Assembly: GCA_025531455.1 (NCBI GenBank)
Contig: JAMYHL010000017.1
Span: 248,001-312,000 of the forward strand
Source: Apiotrichum sp. Y4204
Taxonomy: Eukaryota > Basidiomycota > Tremellomycetes > Trichosporonales > Trichosporonaceae
Reading direction: 5' to 3'
Length of the DNA stretch: 64,000 nucleotides
Each line of letters opens with the position of its first letter. Within the stretch, counting starts at the first letter, position 1. A program made the translations under genes and the position numbers. The notes below the pieces were generated by a model. The model worked only from the letters and a program-made list of their open reading frames with translations. It was not told the DNA's origin and searched no databases. Shown piece by piece: positions 1 through 11,362 of this stretch.

Positions 1-1785
1 CCATATAGTAACCGAGTGCCTGCCCGTGCCTCTGCATGGTCCAGTTCCAAATGTCCAACACAAGAGTCCGAGTGTTGTGTTTGTTCACGTTCGCTTGGAC
101 ATTTTAGTCGAGGAGTGGAGATGGGTGGAGGTGGAGGCCCGCGAGGCCGCGAGGCGTACAGTGGCGTACTGTCAGTCTGGAATTGGAATTGGGTGGCAAG
201 AACGAGATCGAGTCGGGTGGCGACTGGCACGGGGCCCTGGCCCTGGCCACTGGCTGTGGCAATGTGACACCTCTGCCGATAGTGGTGGGTGGGATCCGAT
301 GACGTCGAAGTGGTGTGATAGTGTGACTGCCATGATCACTTGATCAGTTGACCTCGCCATCAACGGGTTGATGCAGCGCACTAGGCGGCTGCTGATCAAT
401 CCGACAACTCTATCCCACATGTCCGTATCCCGGCCGCTCGTCTTCACGGCCGACGCGGAGGATTCGCGCCTGTGTACGGCACCGTTCCGTTTCGTCTACT
501 CGTGTCGAGTTTGTCTGGTCATCTTCCCCGGACACGTCAGAGATGCAAAGATCTTGGGTCGACGCGCCCACGCGCCATCCTGACGCTCATCTCCGCTTGC
601 TTGCTAACTCGATTCCAAAGCCAAGCGCTGCTGTAGCTGTTCCTGTTTGGTATACTCTGAATCGTGCCGGTCGGCATCTCCCGCTCTGCTCTGCGCACTC
701 TGTGCTCAGAGGACTCGCGCAGATGGAATCGCATCAACAGAGTAGAACAGCACACGGAGTGAATCCTGCAGTCCACGTGAACTGCTACATGACTAATTCA
801 CCAAATATCGCGGTTAGTTTGGACATTTTCGACGGGAGCTTGGACATCTAGACGTGGGTTTGGACATTTCGAGGAGGGAGGGTGGGCATCATCGAGGCGC
901 TGCGGACGTCCATTCCTTCATGCATACCCGAAGCTGCATGGAACCCGGGTATCGGAGCACGGGCAGCTCAGAGGGAGCGTAGAGCAGCATGCCATGGTGA
1001 CTCAGGTAGAGGAGAATTGGCGACGGCCGGAGTGCGAGCTCTGAGTTCTGGATCTGCTTGTGAAGATCCACAATGAGAGTCTCAATGCGTCCCGTCCACT
1101 TGCTTGTCCCAGTGGTGGATTGCGCCGCGGAACGATCTCTGTGTCTGTGGCTGAGGCAACGGGGCAGGGAATGGCGAGAGACTTGCATGGGCCGTGTGGA
1201 ACATGTCACTTTACATGATTGACAGCACAGGCACGGCCACGATCAGCAGACGTCGATGGGGTGGAGATTGCGGGGCTCTTGGCGGGGGCCCTGCCACCCA
1301 AGAGATTGCTTTGGGATTAAAAGTGGTGCTGTTGCCAAGCTATCAATCATCCTTTCTGTCTGTTGTTGTCTGGAACAAGCGTGTGTAGCCTCGAGTTACA
1401 AGCTCGTAGCTCGGATGCAGTGCATGCAGAGAGGCACGGCAACTGTGCGACTGTTCGGTTATCAGTGCCGCTTGTGGAGTCATGCGTGCCCATGACAACA
1501 CTACTACTGAGCTACTACTCCTGTCTGTTGTCTCTCGTCTTTGGTGAGATTGCCATAAATACCAAATGGAGGACAGATGGTCATGAGGATGCCACCAGCC
1601 TTGCAAGCTTATAGGAGCCTCACCTCACCAACTAGTTCTCAGCAACCATTGTTGCATTCTCGCTCGCCATCGCACACTCTCTCATCCCCCATTCCATCGA
1701 AACACAGACAGAGTGCATCGATACAGTTTTGGTATTCCCGTCCTATTCCACCCTCCGCACCTGATCCCGGCGCCCACCAACCACC
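1..1785. other. Gene-free upstream stretch
   Basis: No open reading frame here has convincing protein character or splice signals that join it to another. The last ~150 bases are pyrimidine-rich and probably form the promoter and leader of the gene that starts at 1786. The only structure I noticed is a set of TTGGACAT-type motifs at about 94, 819, 840 and 861. Confidence 0.6.
817..878. repeat. Three TTGGACAT motifs spaced 21 bp apart
   Basis: The motif TTGGACAT occurs at about 819, 840 and 861, each followed by a TCGA- or TAGA-like tail. A fourth copy lies alone at about 94. The 21-bp spacing is two helical turns, so the copies would face the same side of the DNA. The array is either a decayed short tandem repeat or a cluster of protein-binding sites. 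Nothing else ties it to a function. Confidence 0.5.
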
Positions 1786-3010
1786 ATGGTGTACGTCCAC
1801 TGCCACAACACCTGACCCCGCTAACCCTCAGCGCGCTCGCGATCCTCTTCGTCCTTATCGCTATTGCGGTCGTCTACTGCTGTGAGTATCTGCATGTGGG
1901 ATCGACAGGCGACGAATGCATAATACCACGGTGACCACTGTGGCCACTCGTCGGCCACTCGTCGTCTGGGAATCGACCATGCCGTCACTACTTTGGAGTG
2001 TATTTCACCCCCAGAGTGGTTCCCGGAGCGATCATGACGAGTGTGCCGAATGTGCCGAATGCAGAGAGAACGTTTCAATCGCGATCCATGATCGACCTCC
2101 GAGTCGGAGCCACACTACACTCCACTTTAACACAGACACTGACGACAGACCGCTTCGGGCGCACGTACCTCGCCCGGCGGCGGGCAGCGCGGAACCCCGA
2201 CGTCGAGACCGGCACCAGCACCACGGAAACGCAGGCTGCTCTCCCCGAGATGCGCTATCCCACCTGGAGCTCGACGACCGACCTCGTCACCGAGCGGTTC
2301 TCGCGATACGAGGTGCTGTACATGTACGACGCGCCGCCCGGCGGACGCCCGTGCGGCCGAGACTGCGCGCACAGCCATTCGCCGTCCCATTCCCGTGCCA
2401 ACTCCCATCCTCACCACCACCATTCGCGTTGTCACGATGGGCACAACGACGGGCACGAATGTGACTGCCACGCCGCGTACGAGATGCGTCTCGGGATCCG
2501 CACGCGCCCCGTCGTGCGCGGCGACGAGAGCGACCTCGATCTCCCAAAGTACAGTGAGCATAGCCACCGAAGCCTTCTCTTCCCTCGCCATGGCTGACAG
2601 CAGCGTTCCAACCAACCTTGTCATGTCCGCGGCTGGTATGCGACGAGACGTTCCCTCCGCCGCCGACGCCCCCGCCCGAGGCATACGTCCTCCCGCAAAG
2701 CGATCCCGACCGCGCCGGAACCGACCTCACCGCGGCCGTCGCCCGCGTGATGGCCCAGGACCAGCGGGACCGGCGCGAGTCTGACTCGTCTATCGCGCCA
2801 GCACCGGCCGCACGCACCGAGTCGCGCGGATCCACGAGCAGCACAAACAGCGACGCGTCAGGCGTGCCGTTGACCCCGCAGACATCGCAGATTGCGCCGC
2901 CCGCACCTGCCGCACGCCGCTGGAGCTTCCGTCACAAGCAGAACGAGCCCCAGCCCCGCCGCCCGCCTGTGACCTTTGGCTCGTCATTCGGCGCCATCGT
3001 GCCCCTATAG
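1786..3010 (+). CDS. Small membrane-anchored His/Cys-rich protein, function unknown
   Basis: Deduced exons are 1786-1790, 1832-1881, 2017-2553 and 2604-3010, giving 332 residues. The first coding exon is only ATGGT; the intron after it runs from GTACGT to CTAACCCTCAG. Joining restores an N-terminal hydrophobic helix (MVALAILFVLIAIAVVYC), either a signal anchor or a single membrane span. The remainder is polar and probably disordered. A patch around residues 130-160 is very rich in His and Cys (HPHHHHSRCHDGHNDGHECD), which could bind metal. A Pro-rich segment follows and the C-terminus is basic. I recognise no family. The second intron (1882-2016) is the least certain because several AG acceptors are near. 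The gene converges on the carboxypeptidase gene downstream. Confidence 0.65.
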
Positions 3011-3795
3011 CGTGTAGCTCTTCCCTAATACGAAATCTGAAGCTTGAACCCGAAATGACCACGCCATACCACACCCCACCCCCGCCCGCGCCATACCGTC
3101 CACCGAGCGATACCGTGGAAACAAAATGTGTAATCCCTGTAGTGTATCATGAGCAATCTGTAGGCGAGCATGAATAATGGCCGAGGCCGTGTCAATTGGA
3201 TAGCGATAGTGGACAGGACAAGGGTTGGGGAGAAGAAGAGGGCACTGCCGACGCGTCACACGGATTGCACCCGCGCACGTGCCGCTGCCGCCGCTTATGG
3301 ACAGTGCGGGAACCGGACTTGGCGGCGTGGGAGAATGGTGCCGAGGGGGATCCGGACCAGACGCCACTGGTGCCACCGATGGCCGAGACCATGGCCAACC
3401 GCAGCATCTGTGTAGGAATCGGCTGGAATGTCGGCCTGGGATGATCTTTGTTAGCACTGTGGCGATATGGCGTTGCCAGCTGGCAAGATGGCGACACAGC
3501 GACACAGCGCCTAGCGCCAGCGATCGGTCGCTCGAACGCGAGTGCTAGTGGCCCAAAAGGTCGCTCCGTGGCTATTTACCCAACTGGTTAGACTTAATTG
3601 CCGGCCATCACCGCAATCCAGATCCCCGACCACTGTCATGACCTGAGTTTCACTCCTGGATGTCAGTTTCGCCAAGTCAACAACTGGTCCAGACTCCGTG
3701 TCACATAGGGGACAGACATGACATGCAAACGGCTTGTATACAGCGCCCGGGCGACTCTCGACATTGACATTCACTTTTGTTACCTGCTCGCGCCC
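3011..3795. other. Convergent intergenic region, nothing seen
   Basis: This 785-base gap separates the 3' ends of two convergent genes. Reading frames here are short and lack splice logic or protein-like composition. It presumably holds both 3' UTRs and terminators. Confidence 0.6.
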
Positions 3796-5905
3796 TCAGT
3801 TGCCAATTTCGGTTTCGTAAATGAACGTCGCGAGATAGCGGAGGCCGGCGGAGATCTCGGCGCCGGTAGGGCGGATGAGGCGCGGCGGGAGGACAAAGCC
3901 AAACTGGCGTCAGTGTTGTGATACGACTAGCAGCCGTGGACAGAGCAGCCAACAGCTGCCCGGTGCCGCTCACTGTTCCGGTGTCCCGCAACTCGGCGGA
4001 GTACGACCATCGGATGTCGGTCGAGCCGTACGTGTAGTCGATCGACTCGCCGGTTGAGCTGGAGTTAGCATGGACCAAGACTCAAAGTGATCATGACAGG
4101 GCAGTGCAGGACTCGAAGATCACAATCCGGCCTTAATGGCCGGTTCACTAGTACTCACCGATACGTCAGGTCGCACGCCTGGCCGCACTGGTATCCCTGG
4201 CCCTCTGTCGTGCGCATGGCCTTAGCAACGCCGAGGCCGGCCTCCATAAGGTTTTCTGCGTCCGGCGGGAAGTCGGCGCACGAGTACGCAAAGGGGAACA
4301 TGACTGAGTGTGAGCTCGGTCCTTTCTCGTTCCACTAGACTCACACAGCTGGCCGTACGAGTGCAGGTCGACATAGGCCTTGACCTTGCCCTCTGGGCGG
4401 TCGCCCTCGTCGCCCTCACGCGTGCCGTTGACAATGTAGTTGGACATGGCGCGGGTCTCAAACGCCTCGAATGCGTAGCTTCCCTTGTACGAGTCTGAGC
4501 ATGCGAGGCGCGACGGCTGGAACTGGTAGCCCCAGTTACCGTTCAGGTCGATTCCTGCTATCAGCGGGTTGTCCTGTATAGAGCTCTCGCAACCCACCCT
4601 TGCAGAGGAGGCCGCCGACGTTTTGCCTGTTCTTCTTCCACAGGCGCGAGTGCTCGTGCGAGTACGTGTATCCGTCCGGGTTGAGGAGCGGCACAACAGT
4701 GATGGTAAACACCTTGAGAAGCATAGCCGCGTGGCCGTCCGGGTTGGCCTCGGCGTCAAGAAGCAAGCCGTGGAGGAAGTAGATTGCGGCCGAGGCGGAG
4801 ACCCACTGTAGCGTTAGTCCCCTGGCGGTCAAGGCTTACCGCCCAGCCCACACTCGCAGCTGTCTAGACTCACCTCGCGCGCATGCTGGCCGGCGGTTAT
4901 GATAATCTCAAGCTTCTCCTCCTCGTCGGTCACGCCGGGCTCCGGGTTCTGCTTCTCCTCCATGTGGGTTGTCCACGCGCGGATGGGCCGTCCCTCGGCA
5001 GTCTGTCCAATCTCAAAGCTGCGCAGCATATCGCCAAAGTGCTCGTCGAGCGCGTCGCCAAAGGAATACAGGTCGTCGAGGGTATGGTAGGCGTCGTGGA
5101 AGGGCGAGTCGAGCGAGGACACATCCCACCCGCCCTCGGGCGGCTCCGCGACACCCGCACCCGCGCCGTCGATCAAAGCCTGCACGTCCGGCACAAACTG
5201 GCTGATCGTCACTCCGGGATAGTACGTGCCCGAGATGTCTGAGAGGACGTGGATCATGTCGCCTGGGAGGCGGACGTCGAGTGTCTTGGCCGATACGCGC
5301 CAAATGTCGAGATGGAGCGACTGCGGGTTAGTGGTGTGGAACGGCACGAACGTGAGTCGGCCATGAACGTGGGTGGGGTGCACGCGACAGCTGGGCGCGT
5401 CGGGATGGGATGCACACATCGTCCATCTTGGACACAGTTCGCAGCGGTTCTCTCATCCCGAACTCGCCGTCATCCGCAGCGGAGACGAGACGATACGAGG
5501 ACGGCATGGGTGCCAAGCCCAACCGCGGCAATCCCCTCCCAGTTGGAGAGCAACAAACTACTGCAGGCGCGCACAAACACTCACCTCGAGAAAGTGCACA
5601 ATCTCGTCGCGCCATGCACTCGGCACGGCCGACCAGTCGACGCGCCACACCTGGTGCCCGTCGTACCGCTCCTTGCCCGTTGTTGCTGATGTTGCGGCTT
5701 GCGCGGCTTGGGCGACCTCGGCGGCCGCGGCGGTGGACATGGCCGCTGCGTACCGATCCCACAGCGGCGGGGTGCGATCACCGCCGAACGGGGCCTGTGC
5801 CCTTACATCGCCGTTGTGGGCGGACCGCAGTGTGCCGCCCCGAGCGCCCGGAGCGGCGAGCGCGGGACCCGCGACGAGCGCGAGCAGTGCTAGTTGTAGG
5901 AACAT
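3796..5905 (-). CDS. Secreted zinc carboxypeptidase, M14A type, with propeptide
   Basis: Exons (5' to 3'): 5905-5585, 5320-4874, 4805-4598, 4554-4345, 4303-4159, 4058-3974, 3903-3796; 507 residues. The protein should remove C-terminal residues from peptides outside the cell. It starts with a clear signal peptide (MFLQLALLALVAGPALA). A long pro-region follows, including an LDIW..DVRLP stretch typical of M14 activation peptides. The catalytic residues are present: zinc ligands H253 and E256 (QHARE, split exactly by an intron before W257), H390 (DLHSYGQL) and the general base E466 (AELRDTG). Spacing fits carboxypeptidase A (134 and 76 residues). The retained glutamate argues against the inactive ECM14 group. 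The usual NRNW is NGNW (residues 330-333), so an arginine that binds the substrate C-terminal carboxylate is missing. Every exon join is in phase, most with a CTAAC-type branch site. Confidence 0.93.
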
Positions 5906-6496
5906 TGCGATGGGGATGGATGGTTACAACTACTGGAGAGGAATGATGCAAGGGGTGGAAGAAGAGTCTCCGGGGGGGGTCAGGGAATGGCTGGCTGGCT
6001 GGCTGGGGTCTGCCAGTCTGCCAAGATGGTTTGGTGCCTAAGTACTCTTTCGAGCACTGTCTGCTCTCCTTCCCCCCCCCCGCTGTCACACGACCAGAAC
6101 AAAAAGAGTTTTCACCACTCGGTTCTGCTCCCTCGTCATCGTTCGGCATTACAGCACTCTCTCTCCACATTTCGGACGTCTGTTGGATCCTGGATCGCTG
6201 GACATGGATGCAATCTGGTTTAATCGCGTGTGGGGAGATATTCACAGTAGCGCAACCGCCTCCACATCTCTTACCATCTACACGGTCTACTGCGTCCATA
6301 GCTTGCCAAGCCCATACCGCAATATCCGTGATCCGATCAGGCATACTCATCGTGGTGTCGCGTTTATGTGCAATGTCAGATGGCTTTGCATGCAAGGGTC
6401 TCTCTACAAAACAACCACACCAAGAGAGACACTACAAACGCGCACGCATACTCGACACGCCCTTCACCGCCCATTCAACACACCCGATCTGGTCGA

Positions 6497-8837
6497 TCAA
6501 TAACGCGGGGGCCCCTGCTCATCGTATCCCCCGTACGACTTCTTGTAGTTGGGATTGTACTCTTTGAGGTACTGATGGTCGCCATGGTTGTGGTAGCCGC
6601 CGCGGCCCCTTCCACGTCCACGGTAGCCCCCACGCGATGGACCGCCCTCGTAGTCGTACTTCTTGTAATAGGGTTTCTTCTCAAAGTACTCTTCGATGGG
6701 AGGTGAGCCCTGGCGGTACTTGGAGTATCCGCCTGGGTAACCACCCTCGTAGTCGCCGCCATGTTTCTTGTAGTACGGTTTCTTATAGCCCTTGTCGTAT
6801 GAAGAATCGTATTTGTGATAGGGCTTCTTCTCATACGACGGAGAGTAGCCCGAGTCATGCGAGTTCTCGTAGGACTTCTTGTAGTAGGGCTTGGTGTACG
6901 ACTCTTGAGGACGATCATATGGCTTACCCTCCCACTTAGGAACGAAGTGCTTACGCGACTCGTGCACCAGGCTCCGGGTCGAACGCTGTTCCGGACTGAG
7001 GTAAGGGGGAGCATCTTGATCATGTGGTCGCCGAGTCGGGGTCTCGTATTGAACAGACTGAGCGCGCTGCTGGGGGCGAGCTGAGTCCTGTTGCTCGGCA
7101 GGTGCCTGGGGCGTACCCGTACCGGTGGCCATCGCCATGGGCACAAGCTTTTCCAGTTCGACCATCTGCGCCTTGAGTAGCTCCATCTGTCTAAGAACCC
7201 AGTCTACCGGAGGAGTGAAAAGGTTAGCGGCAGGAACACTCTGCCCCGCGTTGCTCGGCGTCGCAAAGGCATCGGCACGGCTGCAAAAGTTAGGTTTTGT
7301 CTCAGTGGCATACACACTCGTGGCCAGAGCGCTCGTTGGAGCGATCAAACTCAGGGGCGGACGGACGTCGCTCATTCGAACGATGGTCTGATTCGCGACG
7401 GGCAGGAGGTGGGGAGCGTGAGCGTCGACGCGACTCCTTACGAGGCGGAGATGTGTGACGCTGGGGAGAAGTGCGGTTCGGAGACGCTGAACGGCCACGC
7501 GAGGCGCGCTTCTCAGAGGACGACTCATGATGCCTGGGAGGACGGGAGGATAGAGACACAGATTCACGGTGGTTGGCTGTGGTCGGGTCCTCAGCCTGTT
7601 TCTTGGATGGGGCGGAATTCTTTGTGGGTGGGAGCTGCTTTTTAGCCTTCTTTTGAGGGGACAGCTGTGCGGCTTCTTTTGGGCGAGTGACATGCGCCGG
7701 GGATGAGGGATTCGAGTCGGCGGGGGACATGGAAAAAGAGCCTTTAACTTGAGCCATCTTTTGTCTCAGCTTTGCCTTCAGGAGCTGTTCACGAGGAACG
7801 GTTCCGTCAGTAATTTCGCCATCCTCCGCAGACACGCCTGACTCTCCGGTCACGATCTTGGGTGGGGGAGGAGGTGGGGGCATCGTGGATGGGGCGGGCG
7901 GCTGAACAGGTGTGGCGGTAGTCTTGGGAGAGTCGGATCCACCCCGCTCCGCCTGTGAGAGAAGAAACGACTCGGCCACACGAGTGACTGAATCCGTCGC
8001 CTGACTGGCCTTGCGTGCGCGACTTGCTTCCACCTGGGCTTTGAAGAGTTTGAGCTTTTCAAGCGAGTTGAGCTCGGCTTCGCCACCATTCGCAGTTTCT
8101 TTCCGTTCAGCCTGAGGTGGGGCGCCATTAGAAGAAGGCGGATTCTGCAGCGGATCGGTGGGGGTGAAAGGCGGTGCCGAAGCATTGAGGACGGCAGATG
8201 CGCTTGACTTGCTGCGGGGCTCAGACATGCGACTGTGGGGCCTCTCGAAAACGGGAGGAGACGCTCCCCCATAAGGCAAGGCGTCCCACCCCTGGGTGTT
8301 GTCACTATGACCAGTGAAACGTTCGCGGAGAGGTGGATCAGAGTCCCGGTTCGCGCGGTTGCCGTATCCATTGTCGCGGGGTATCTGGAAAGGTTGATGA
8401 TTGCCCATCATATGGTCTTGATAATATGGGTCGGGATGGTGGTGGTGAAAGTCTTGGTGGTAAAAGCCTGGAGCAGAGTTGTTGAACATTTGTCTGTCAC
8501 CATAACCGTGTCCGTTGGAAGGATGGTAACCATCCTGTCCGTGCGAGGAAGGCGAATCATAGTGGGGATTTCTGCCTCCTCGCGGGGAAGGCGACGGACC
8601 CATGCTCCCAGCATAATCACCATCCCGACTGCCAGGACCTCCTCCAGGACCTCCTCCGGGACCTCCGGGACCTCCTCCTGGGCCCCCACCGTTGCTGCGC
8701 TGGTGCTGCTGCTTGTTGTTCCACCCTTGGTCTTTCTTCTTGTTGGCATTACCTCCCTGCTGTTTTCCACCCTTTTTGACTGCAAAGTTCGGGTCATACT
8801 TGTTCCCCTTGTAGCGACCAGTGGGATCAAACGACAT
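6497..8837 (-). CDS. Large disordered RS/Tyr-Lys/RGG-repeat protein, likely RNA-associated
   Basis: Two exons, 8837-7318 and 7280-6497, joined across a 37-nt intron (GTGTGT donor, CTAACTTTTGCAG acceptor), give 767 residues. From the N-terminus there is a short ordered-looking start (MSFDPTGRYKGNKYDP), a GGP repeat near residues 50-70, a His/Pro/Tyr-rich part and a Lys/Glu-rich helical patch (EKLKLFKAQVEASRARKA). A proline-rich acidic region follows, then an arginine-serine domain before the intron. After it comes a hydrophobic helix (VDWVLRQMELLKAQMVELEKL) and a long Tyr/Lys-rich repeat with many KKPYYKK and YEKKPY units, ending in a GRGRGRGGY tract. RS, RGG and YG tracts are typical of splicing or granule proteins; that role is inferred from composition only. 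I know no named family. The 5' flank (8838-9460) is pyrimidine-rich on the coding strand. Confidence 0.85.
8640..8692 (-). repeat. GGP codon repeat in the RS/YK protein
   Basis: Short repeats of a CCTCC(A/G)GGAC type encode a run of Gly-Gly-Gly-Pro units. The tract is imperfect and stays in frame. It probably expands and contracts by slippage, so its length may vary between strains. Confidence 0.6.
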
Positions 8838-9651
8838 GGTGGATCAAATGGTTGGCCTTTCTGAACGTTTCGAGGATCTCAATGATGTGATGAATGGCGA
8901 TGGAACTGAACTGAGTCTTGTCAGGAAGATGCGGGCAAGGCGAGGGAGGGATGGGGCGCGTGTTATGGACGATTGTCGCTGTGTGTGGTTGCAGGTCAAA
9001 GGGAGCGACTCTCACCGTCCGGAGTACGGGAATTGAATTGTTGTTCTCAAGCCTTCTTTCGCGAACTGACAGCAGTTGTTTCAAAAAGAGGACGCGCCGG
9101 CAGACCCAAGATTAACGAGGCGAGACGAAGAGTGCGGTAGACACACTTTTGAAAGGAAGTGAGAGACGATGAACAAATAGTGGAGAATGATAGTAGAAGA
9201 GGAAAGACACCGAAAAAAAAAGGACAACGACACACAAGGGCGGGTAAAAACGAACCGCACGTCGAAAGTCTGTGCAATCAAGCAATGACCCTGGGAGAGT
9301 TTCACCCTTCCGGTCTGGTGTACTTGTGTCTTTGTTCGAAGCTTCCTTTTCGGTTGTGATTGGCAAGCTGAACCGCCGTGGATGCGACGAGCGATGCGGT
9401 GGGTGATGAGATAGATGAGAAAGCCAGATGAAGCATGGTAGCAATGACTGTTGGGCATTCATCACCACTCGGCACCACCACCAGTTATCAAACGAGGACC
9501 TGGTTGCTGTCGTTGCTGCCTGCTGCCTGGCAACCAGAAACCAGTTCTACTAGCTCTACTAGCTAGCTAGCTCTACTAGAAGTGCAACGCGTGGGGAGGA
9601 ACCGCCCAATTCCCGATTGGAAGCGTCTGGAGCGCGTGCACTCGAAATCTC

Positions 9652-9668
9652 GGGGGGGGGGGGGGGGG
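9652..9668. repeat. G17 homopolymer
   Basis: Seventeen consecutive G bases lie about 300 bases upstream of the PRKRIP1-like start codon. A run this long can form a G-quadruplex and is prone to slippage and to sequencing length error. It lies in the 1.1 kb divergent promoter region between two genes. Confidence 0.9.
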
Positions 9669-9967
9669 AAGGGTGACGTCAACCGATGCGTCCAGAAGAA
9701 CAGGAAGGAACCACAATCCGCCTTGTTTTATTGGCAGAAGTGTGAGTGTAATAGAGCCCCCTAATGAAGAGAACCATTCCATTAGGATCAATAACTGCCT
9801 TGCCCGTTTATCACCGAAATCCCGCAACCAAGTTCTGGGCCAGGCTGAACCTCCACTTTGCGGATTGTGGGTGCCCTCCACTTCACACCACCTCCTCTCC
9901 GTGGATTTGTTGTGAACATTCCATCCACCAGATATCCATTCACCATCTTGAGAGGCGCGCAACAACC

Positions 9968-10932
9968 ATGCCCGTCATCGACGCACCGCCATCCCCGGAT
10001 TATGAGCGCTCTCCATCTCCCGACTCGGACAGAGAGGACCGTTCTGCACCGGCCAAAAAAGCCCGCTTGACTGGAGTCGACATTCAGAAGCGCCAGGTGA
10101 GTGTGCTGATCGACTGGAGTGCCTGTTTGGCAGCGTTGTCACGCCTAGTCAACCTTTTGCGTGTTTTCATGGCTTTATATTCTATCTGTTGGATGATTGG
10201 GGATCGCTATTTCCTTCGCATTACCAGATCCAGTCATATCCACGCAACTTGGTCGTTGACTAACCCCACCACTCCCGGGCAATCCACTCCTGAGCATTCC
10301 TTTCTTGCCTTCCCTCGTCTCTTGATTCACGTTTTCCATTCACCTCAGCTCCTCATGTCTCTGACACTCAGATAGATAAGCTTCTCGCCAACCCCGACAA
10401 GGAGATCAAGCTCCCCGCGGGCATGGCTGAGCGACTCAGTGGTGTGCGCGCGCCCAAGGAGATTATCAAGTCGGTCGCTGGTTCGGCAAGCGCGGCGGGG
10501 TCCGGCGAGTTTCACGTATACAAGCACAGTCGTCGACGTGAAGCGGAGCGTATCCGGCATATGGAAGAGATGAATCGTCAGGTGAGTAGAGCGCTGTTTC
10601 TTTGGGCTAATTCCCAGCTGGAGGAACAGAAAGCCTTCGAGGCACGACAGGCTGCGCGGGACGCAGTCACCGAGGCCAAGACGGCGAAGAACCGCGCTAA
10701 GCGCTTGAAGCGCAAGGCTGGGCGGAAGGGCGGCGAGGGAGAGAAACCTGCTCCGGGCGGGAGCAAGCTTGCAGTGAAGCCTGCAGGGGAAACCGGGAAC
10801 GATGGCGAGTCTACGGAACCGGCCACCAAATCGAAGTTTGCGGCACCCCCAGTTCCGGCCTTCCCCAAGCCGGAGGATTTGGCAAATGCCCCGAACGCAG
10901 AGGTCACGATCAGCATTGTCGAAGATGAGTAG
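9968..10932 (+). CDS. PRKRIP1-like (DUF1168) spliceosome-associated protein
   Basis: Exons 9968-10096, 10372-10581 and 10618-10932 give 217 residues. The core NPDKEIKLP followed by SAAGSGEFHVYKHSRRRE is the signature of the DUF1168/PRKRIP1 family, whose human member sits in the catalytic-stage spliceosome as a long helix. After the signature a basic helix rich in Ala, Lys and Arg ends near residue 145 (KNRAKRLKRKAGRK). An acidic, Pro-rich tail follows. The N-terminus is Ser-Pro rich (SPDYERSPSPDSD). Intron 1 is 275 nt, long for this genome. Intron 2 is 36 nt with GTGAGT, a GCTAAT branch site and CAG; it keeps the frame and has no stop, so retention would insert 12 residues. The gene is divergent from the RS/YK gene. 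Confidence 0.92.
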
Positions 10933-11246
10933 AACGCATAGCCACCACTGTATGTCATGATTCATTGTATTACTTACACTCACCCTGGATGGAGGAGGGA
11001 GAACGAACAAATCGCTGGAAGATCTTTGTCGTGCTTCGATTGTCATCCAATACTGATTTTGTGATAAAGAAGTGGTGCACGCGGCAGTCACATTCTAGAA
11101 CCCAACCTTGATGGGCCCTTAACGCTCCACGACCCGCCAACATCTTTCCAACCCGTTTCTTCATCGACATTGTCTTTCTCGAAGGAGAGTGAACTGTTCC
11201 GCTTACGCGAAGCCTCTAACTCACTCTTATGCTTGTTCTCCCGCTC

Positions 11247-11251
11247 AAAAA
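11247..11251 (-). terminator. Pol III T-run terminator of tRNA-Asn
   Basis: Five T residues on the minus strand lie just downstream of the discriminator base, as expected for RNA polymerase III termination. Confidence 0.85.
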
Positions 11252-11253
11252 CA

Positions 11254-11362
11254 CGACCTCGGAGAGGTTTGAACTCTCGATCTCCCGATACCACTGCTGA
11301 CCACTCGCTCTCGCGCGTAGCTCGTAACAGTCGGACGCCTTAACCAGCTTGGCCACGAAGTC
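11254..11362 (-). tRNA. tRNA-Asn (GTT) with 35-nt intron
   Basis: Read on the minus strand from 11362, the acceptor stem GACTTCG pairs with CGAGGTC. The D arm is GCC/GGC, the anticodon stem TCCGA/TCGGG and the T arm GAGAG-TTCAAAC-CTCTC. The loop CTGTTAA carries anticodon GTT. The intron (11324-11290) sits after position 37, one base 3' of the anticodon, the standard nuclear place. The body resembles yeast tRNA-Asn closely. A T5 run on the minus strand (11251-11247) follows at once and is the Pol III terminator. Confidence 0.95.

Noticed and set aside
2127..2844. Two long minus-strand frames of 185 codons opposite the membrane-anchored protein
   Set aside because: They are mirror frames of a GC-rich + strand gene whose exons join in phase; their Arg/Ala/Gly composition is typical of shadow frames.
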